Assembly: GCF_002886255.1 (NCBI RefSeq)
Contig: NZ_KZ614149.1
Coordinates: 3,717,272-3,781,271, forward strand
Source of the DNA: Alteribacillus bidgolensis
Lineage (GTDB): Bacteria > Bacillota > Bacilli > Bacillales > Marinococcaceae
Direction: 5' to 3'
DNA length: 64,000 nucleotides
Positions within the stretch are counted from its first letter, which is position 1; every line of letters starts with the position of its first letter. Positions 59,258-64,000 of the stretch are shown here, in pieces. The notes under the pieces are model-generated. The model was not told where the DNA came from. It made no database searches and saw only the letters and a program-made list of their open reading frames with translations. A program made the position numbers and the translations under genes.

Positions 59258-60083
59258 TTGGATAGTGTACAGCCAGCCAAAGTAGTTGAAAACATGATAC
59301 AAGCAGGAAAGACTAAAGCAAATCTCTCCATTAAGCATTTATTAATCAGGGGAGGGTTGGCAGGTGCCTTTTTAGGGTACGCAACGACACTGGCGTTCAC
59401 GGCTAATCTTCAAACTGGTATTGATATGATGGGAGCTATCCTTTTTCCCGTAGGATTTGTAATGATTATTTTATTAGGGCTTGAACTTGTGACAGGGAAT
59501 TTTGCATTACTTCCTGCTGCCAAATTAAATGGACAAGTCTCAACAGCCGGGATGCTACACAATTGGTTTTGGGTGATCATAGGGCATTTGATCGGAAGCA
59601 TTTTTTATGCGCTTTTGTTTGTAGCAGCCACTACTCAGTTTGGAACAGCTGGTCCAAGTGCCATGTCAGAGCTGCTCATTGCTGTTGCAGAGACAAAAAC
59701 AATCGGCTACGCAGCACTCGGCGGAGCTGGGTTAGGAATTTATTAAAGCTATTTTATGTAACTGGATGGTAGCTTTAGGGGCAATCATGGCAATGACTTC
59801 TAAGTCAACAATCGGAAAAATTGCAGCAATGTGGCTGCCAATTTTAATATTTTTTGGACAAGGGTTTGAACACGCAGTCGTTAATATGTTTGTAATCCCA
59901 GCTGGAATGATGCTTGGAGCAGAAGTCACCATAGCTGACTGGTGGTTGTGGAATCAAATACCAGTTCTGCTTGGAAACCTAGTAAGTGCTTTTCTATTGG
60001 CAGGAGCCGCCCTTTATTTCACACATGGAAAAAAAGAAACCGGCAAGGAAGCTGCTTTACAAAATTTAAAGAAAGCGCAGTAA
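59258..60083 (+). pseudogene. formate/nitrite transporter (FNT) family channel, frameshifted
   Basis: An FNT anion channel related to NirC/FocA. The first frame (TTG at 59258 after GAGAGGGG) gives 162 residues with NLSIKHLLIRGGLAGAFLGY and GLELVTGNFALLP and stops at 59746. Reading in the +1 frame from 59736 gives EFIKAILCNWMVALG, then FFGQGFEHAVVNMFVIPAG, through 60083. Both halves are otherwise intact; removal of one G at about 59735 would restore a 274-residue protein. Position and TnrA box suggest nitrite (or nitrate-related) transport. A recent pseudogene or a sequencing error are both possible. Confidence 0.85.
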
Positions 60084-60160
60084 ATAATTTAGAGGAAACA
60101 AAAACCAAATGAAAGAGCAGGAAATGATAAAAAGCATTACAGATATTATTTTACACTGAT

Positions 60161-60285
60161 AGGAAAGTATAAAATTTTAGCATGAATGAATCAGTGACGT
60201 CGTCAAAGTTTTAAGGAAATCAGTATAAGTGCAACTAGGCAATCGCCTTCACCTAAAGGCTTGGCGCTAGCCAAGTTTTCTTTAG
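60161..60285 (+). repeat. dispersed repeat, copy 8 (divergent, longer)
   Basis: GGAAAGTATAAAATTTTAGC, CAGTATAAGTGCAACTAGG, ATCGCCTTCACC, GGCTTGGCGCTAGCCAAG and TTTTCTTTAG. The hairpin cttggc gcta gccaag is intact. It resembles copy 4 more than the others. Confidence 0.7.
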
Positions 60286-60302
60286 AAACGAAGGAAAAAA
60301 TG

Positions 60303-60354
60303 TGTTAGGTTATCTAACACGAAAGCCCACGTGTTAACTTGTTTAACTTACAAT
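60303..60354 (+). promoter_or_regulatory. TnrA boxes and promoter before sumT-nasD
   Basis: TGTTA, GGTTATC, TAACA (60303-60319) is a perfect TnrA site. A second, TGTTA, ACTTGTT, TAACT (60332-60348), has one mismatch. The -10 is TACAAT at 60349-60354, with the same 38-bp distance from the first box centre as in the FNT promoter. The second box overlaps the -35 position and might bind GlnR as a repressor. Confidence 0.85.
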
Positions 60355-60403
60355 GTAATCAAGATAAAGATAATAAATTTTTCAGCAAAAGGTGGAGAGA
60401 CGA

Positions 60404-61567
60404 ATGAAGAGTAACAAAGGGAAAATCTACTTTGTGGGTGCAGGTCCCGGAGATCAAGAATTGATTACAGTGAGAGGCTTGAAAGCACTGCAAAAAGCAG
60501 AAGTCATCATTTACGATCGTCTCGTTCATCCGTCTCTATTATTGGAAGCAAAACATAATGCAAAGTTAATATATTGCGGCAAGCAGCCTTGTAAGCATAC
60601 ACTTCGTCAAAGTGATATTCAAAAAGAATTAATCATACAAGCCAAAAAAGGAAATAAAGTTGTACGACTAAAAGGCGGGGATCCGGCAGTTTTCGGGAGA
60701 GTGGGAGAAGAAGCAGAAGCAGTAAGCGGGCACAGAATCCCCTATGAAATTATTCCGGGAATTACAGCTGGGAGTGCTGCTTCTATCTATTCAGGAGTTC
60801 CATTAACACACAGAGAGTATTCTCGGTCCTTTGCAGTAGTAACCGGACACAGTAAAAATAAAGATGGGAAGCCGGATATCGCATGGGGAGATTTAGCAAA
60901 GGGGGTTGACACCATTGTCTTTTACATGGGAATAAAAAATCTTCCCTATATAGCAAAACAGCTCATTAAAGAAGGCAAAGACCGCAGTACTAGCACGCTT
61001 GTTACAGAATGGGGAACTTACGGCAGGCAGCGATCGATAACAGGTCCTTTAGAGCACATACCGGCTATGGCAGAAAAAAAAGAGATGAGTAACCCAGCGG
61101 TAATTGTTGTGGGAGATGTGACTAAACTTCATGATTCGCTCCAATGGGTGAGAGAAAAGGAGTTAAGCGGAAAAGGTGTTATAACCTTATCCAGTGACAA
61201 TACAGATCAGGATTTTGCTGATGATTTAAAAGAAGCTGGAGCAGAAGTTTATAACATAAAAGCAGAAGATTGCCACTTATCAAATAATATGGCAGAAATA
61301 ATAAACCGTTTAATTACAGAAGGGCACGCAACCAGTGTGTTGCTTCGTACGGAAACTTCCGCCAGTTTGCTCTGCAAAATGCTTGAAGACGTGAAAGAGC
61401 AAACAGCAGATGCTCTGCCTGAACTTTCATTTATTTGTATAGGATCAAAGACAGCTCAAATGATTAAGGAACATGGTTATGTGCCAAATGCTATACTGCG
61501 GGTACTTTCAAATACAGAGACCATAATAGAAGCTTTAGGCGAAAAGCAGATACAAAATATTGGATAA
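60404..61567 (+). CDS. nasF: uroporphyrinogen-III C-methyltransferase with a HemD-like tail (NasF/SumT)
   Basis: A 387-residue siroheme-pathway enzyme making precorrin-2 for the nitrite-reductase cofactor. Residues 1-245 are a standard SUMT: YFVGAGPGDQELITVRGLKAL, YDRLVHPSLL, VRLKGGDPAVFGRVGEEAEA, PGITAGSAASIYSGVPLTHR. The last about 135 residues resemble part of uroporphyrinogen-III synthase (FICIGSKTAQMIKEHGYVPNAIL) but are shorter than a full HemD. The ATG at 60404 follows GGTGGAGA. nasD follows after 24 nt. Confidence 0.93.
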   Translation: MKSNKGKIYFVGAGPGDQELITVRGLKALQKAEVIIYDRLVHPSLLLEAKHNAKLIYCGKQPCKHTLRQSDIQKELIIQAKKGNKVVRLKGGDPAVFGRVGEEAEAVSGHRIPYEIIPGITAGSAASIYSGVPLTHREYSRSFAVVTGHSKNKDGKPDIAWGDLAKGVDTIVFYMGIKNLPYIAKQLIKEGKDRSTSTLVTEWGTYGRQRSITGPLEHIPAMAEKKEMSNPAVIVVGDVTKLHDSLQWVREKELSGKGVITLSSDNTDQDFADDLKEAGAEVYNIKAEDCHLSNNMAEIINRLITEGHATSVLLRTETSASLLCKMLEDVKEQTADALPELSFICIGSKTAQMIKEHGYVPNAILRVLSNTETIIEALGEKQIQNIG

Positions 61568-61591
61568 ATCCTAAAAGGAGTGGATATAAAA

Positions 61592-64000
61592 ATGACCAAA
61601 GAAAAATTAGTTTTAATAGGAAACGGTATGGCTGGTATACGAACTATAGAGGAAATTTTAAAAAGAGATCCTGATCGGTTTGAAATTACTGTATTTGGAA
61701 AAGAATCTCATCCTAACTACAACAGAATCGCCCTGTCATCCGTTCTTCAAGGTGACAGCAGCGTAGAAGATATTATATTAAATGATTATGATTGGTATGA
61801 AAATAACGGTATTAAATTATACACTGGCGATCCGGTTGTAAAAGTAGATAAACGAAGAAAAAAGATTCATAGCAAAAACGGAATCGTATGTGAGTATGAT
61901 CATTTGATTTTTGCGACGGGCTCTAATCCATTTATGCTCCCATTACCTGGTGCGGATAAAGAGGGAGTTATAGCCTTCCGCGATATTAAAGACTGTGAAA
62001 CAATGATAGAAACTTCCAAGCATTATAAAAAGGCAGCAGTAATAGGTGGCGGTCTTTTAGGTCTGGAAGCAGCTAGAGGGTTATTAAACTTAAATATGGA
62101 AACAGAAGTCATTCACATTTTTGATTATTTAATGGAGCGTCAGTTAGATGCACCGGCTTCTGATATGCTGCGCCGGGATCTTGAAGAGCAAGGCATGCGC
62201 TTCCATATGAGTAAGCAAACAGAAATGATAAAAGGTAAAGACAGAGTAGAAGGCTTAAAGTTTAAAGATGGTTCTTTCCTAGAAGCAGACCTGGTTGTTA
62301 TGGCTGTTGGAATTAAGCCAAATATAGAGTTAGCTAGTGATACGGGTCTTAAAACAGAGCGGGCCATTGTTGTCAATGATTATATGGAAACAAGCGCAAA
62401 AGATATTTATGCTGTTGGAGAATGTGCGGAGCATAACGGTATCGCTTACGGTTTAGTAGCACCGTTATATGAACAAGGAAAAGTATTGGCTGATCACTTA
62501 TGCAGCAAAGAGACTGAAGGTTATCATGGATCTTTAATGTATACTAAGCTGAAAGTTTCCGGAGTTGACCTTTTCTCAGCCGGCCAGTTTCAAGATGAAG
62601 AAGATACTCGTGCCATAAGGGTACATGATGAGTTTGAAGGGATTTATAAAAAAGTAGTTGTGAAAGACAATAAAGTAGTTGGATCTGTTCTATATGGCGA
62701 TACTTCCGACTCTCCGCGCCTGCTTGACATGATGAAAAAAGGGCAGGATATTTCGGATATGAACAAAGCGGTTATTCTGCCTTCTGAGGATGAGAATAGT
62801 TCAGGAGAAAGTCCAGTGATTTCTATGGAAGATGATGAACAGATTTGTGATTGTAATGGTGTTTGTAAAGGAGAAATTGTAGAAGCAATTAACAACGATG
62901 GACTTTCTACTGTTGCCGACGTGACAAAGCACACAAATGCAGGTCGTTCATGTGGCGGATGTAAACCGCTTGTTTCTGATTTATTATCCGCAACCCTTGG
63001 CGATGAAGCAGTAAGCAATCAAAAGGAGCCTATGTGTGGTTGCACAGACCTCTCTCATGATGAAGTATCAGAAGCTATTAAGGAAAAGCAATTATCTTTC
63101 ACTAGAGAAGTAATGAATGTGCTTGGCTGGGAATCAGAAGAGGGCTGCTCTAAATGCCGGCCAGCTATCAACTATTATCTTGGGCTTAATAAGCCGGAAG
63201 AGTATGAAGATGATCATACGTCCCGCTTTATAAACGAAAGAGTACATGCAAACATTCAAAATGATGGTACCTATTCGGTTGTCCCTCGTATGTACGGCGG
63301 GGTGACTGATCCTGATCAACTTCGTAAAATCGCGGACACTGCTGATAAATATGAAGTGCCGATGCTGAAAGTGACAGGCGGACAACGTATCGATATGCTT
63401 GGTGTAAATAAAGAAGATTTACCTTCAATTTGGAAAGATCTTGGTATGAATTCAGGCTATGCGTATGCAAAATCAATCAGAACCGTAAAAACATGTGTTG
63501 GGGAAGACTTCTGCCGCTTTGGGACCCAGGATTCTATCGGAATGGGTATTCAAATTGAAAAGAAGTTTGAACGCTTGAATACGCCTCATAAAGTGAAAAT
63601 GGCAGTATCAGCCTGTCCGAGAAATTGTGCTGAATCTGGAATCAAAGATATTGGTATTGTCGGTGTCGAAGGAGCTTGGGAAATGTATGTTGGCGGTAAT
63701 GGCGGTGTTGATTTAAGAGGTGGAGACTTATTCTGCAAAATCGAAACTGGAGAAGAGTTGTTGGACACTATGAGCGCCTTTTTACAATATTACCGTGAGG
63801 ATGCACGCTATCTTGAAAGAACTTCGCATTGGGTAGAACGTGTGGGACTTGACCATATTCGATCTGTAATATTAGAGGACGAAGAAAAACGCAAACAGCT
63901 CATTGAAAATATGGAAAGAGCTCTGCGTGCGCGTCCAAAAGATCCATGGGCGGAAGTGACCGAAAACGAAGCGAAGCAAAAAGAATTGTATGAGAAAAAA
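61592..64000 (+). CDS. nasD: NAD(P)H-nitrite reductase large subunit (NasD/NirB), 3' end outside the window
   Basis: 803 codons are open to the window edge; B. subtilis NasD has about 805, so only the last few residues are missing. Order: FAD site LVLIGNGMAGIRTIEEIL, NAD site AAVIGGGLLGLEAARGLL, two BFD [2Fe-2S] Cys sets (CDCNGVC...SCGGCKP and CGCTD...GCSKCRPA), nitrite-reductase ferredoxin-like domain, and the siroheme/[4Fe-4S] ligands TCVGEDFCRFG and SACPRNCAESG. It reduces nitrite to ammonium. AAAAGGAG precedes the ATG at 61592. The small subunit (nasE) is expected just beyond the edge. Confidence 0.96.
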   Translation, partial: MTKEKLVLIGNGMAGIRTIEEILKRDPDRFEITVFGKESHPNYNRIALSSVLQGDSSVEDIILNDYDWYENNGIKLYTGDPVVKVDKRRKKIHSKNGIVCEYDHLIFATGSNPFMLPLPGADKEGVIAFRDIKDCETMIETSKHYKKAAVIGGGLLGLEAARGLLNLNMETEVIHIFDYLMERQLDAPASDMLRRDLEEQGMRFHMSKQTEMIKGKDRVEGLKFKDGSFLEADLVVMAVGIKPNIELASDTGLKTERAIVVNDYMETSAKDIYAVGECAEHNGIAYGLVAPLYEQGKVLADHLCSKETEGYHGSLMYTKLKVSGVDLFSAGQFQDEEDTRAIRVHDEFEGIYKKVVVKDNKVVGSVLYGDTSDSPRLLDMMKKGQDISDMNKAVILPSEDENSSGESPVISMEDDEQICDCNGVCKGEIVEAINNDGLSTVADVTKHTNAGRSCGGCKPLVSDLLSATLGDEAVSNQKEPMCGCTDLSHDEVSEAIKEKQLSFTREVMNVLGWESEEGCSKCRPAINYYLGLNKPEEYEDDHTSRFINERVHANIQNDGTYSVVPRMYGGVTDPDQLRKIADTADKYEVPMLKVTGGQRIDMLGVNKEDLPSIWKDLGMNSGYAYAKSIRTVKTCVGEDFCRFGTQDSIGMGIQIEKKFERLNTPHKVKMAVSACPRNCAESGIKDIGIVGVEGAWEMYVGGNGGVDLRGGDLFCKIETGEELLDTMSAFLQYYREDARYLERTSHWVERVGLDHIRSVILEDEEKRKQLIENMERALRARPKDPWAEVTENEAKQKELYEKK

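Noticed and set aside
1..64000. CRISPR arrays, tRNA or rRNA genes, prophage modules
   Set aside because: No regularly spaced direct repeats, no tRNA-like or rRNA-like segments and no phage structural genes were seen on either strand.

Overview
The window is chromosomal DNA of a low-GC, endospore-forming member of the Bacillaceae, most likely halophilic or alkaliphilic. The evidence is a spore cortex-lytic enzyme (SleB type), a Bacillus-type gas-vesicle cluster, firmicute families (DUF2584, DUF3231, YisL, YetF), B. subtilis-like nas and thi operons, and strong GGAGG ribosome sites with frequent GTG/TTG starts. The species cannot be named from the sequence alone. There are no rRNA or tRNA genes, no CRISPR array and no intact prophage.

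Layout. 0-5.2 kb: a DMT transporter, an SDR dehydrogenase and an acyl-CoA dehydrogenase-like enzyme, then a small graveyard of broken transporter genes and sleB. 5.5-10.7 kb: a compact gas-vesicle operon (Q, A, O/R, N, F, G, L, S, K, J plus an unrecognised 58-residue last gene) closed by a strong terminator. 10.9-19.9 kb: a second DMT exporter, an orphan polytopic membrane protein, an isoleucine-dioxygenase-like enzyme, topoisomerase III, and a guanidine-I riboswitch driving a two-subunit SMR exporter. 20-28.4 kb: moaC, a purine permease behind paired PurBoxes, ThiW, a K+ channel, a catalytic-domain-only tyrosine recombinase, a cation/proton antiporter, an AEC transporter, a YtkA-like lipoprotein, a tautomerase and an MFS transporter. 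28.5-32.5 kb: TPP riboswitch and thiazole operon tenI-thiO-thiS-thiG-thiF. 32.8-35.8 kb: an apparent sulfolipid operon (sqdB-sqdX-gtrA). 35.8-40.1 kb: a Mn/Zn-type ABC importer interrupted by a MITE-like palindromic element, with a frameshifted DtxR-like relic downstream and a 1.1-kb non-coding region carrying five MntR-like boxes. 40.1-49.2 kb: an unknown protein, glycerate kinase, cardiolipin synthase, type II pantothenate kinase, two MarR regulators and an RND exporter. 49.2-51.9 kb: second TPP riboswitch and thiD-thiM-thiE. 52.2-64 kb: an oxidoreductase and an assimilatory nitrate/nitrite region (nasB, nasC, a frameshifted formate/nitrite-type channel, sumT/nasF, nasD running off the edge), with TnrA-type boxes before three transcription units and an IS110 relic in the middle.

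Common threads. Nitrogen: nitrate reductase, nitrite reductase, siroheme methylation and the anion channel share TGTNA-N7-TNACA boxes. Thiamin: two TPP-riboswitch operons plus ThiW cover thiazole synthesis, salvage and uptake. Buoyancy and membrane adaptation: gas vesicles, sulfolipid and cardiolipin.

The least expected structure is a dispersed intergenic repeat of about 90 bp, seen at eight loci. It combines a promoter-like half (TTAACT, 17 nt, TATAAG in the best copy) with a hairpin and T-tract. Copies lie just upstream of genes (AEC transporter, glycerate kinase), within leaders (thiD), or fused to the end of a coding frame (first DMT transporter).
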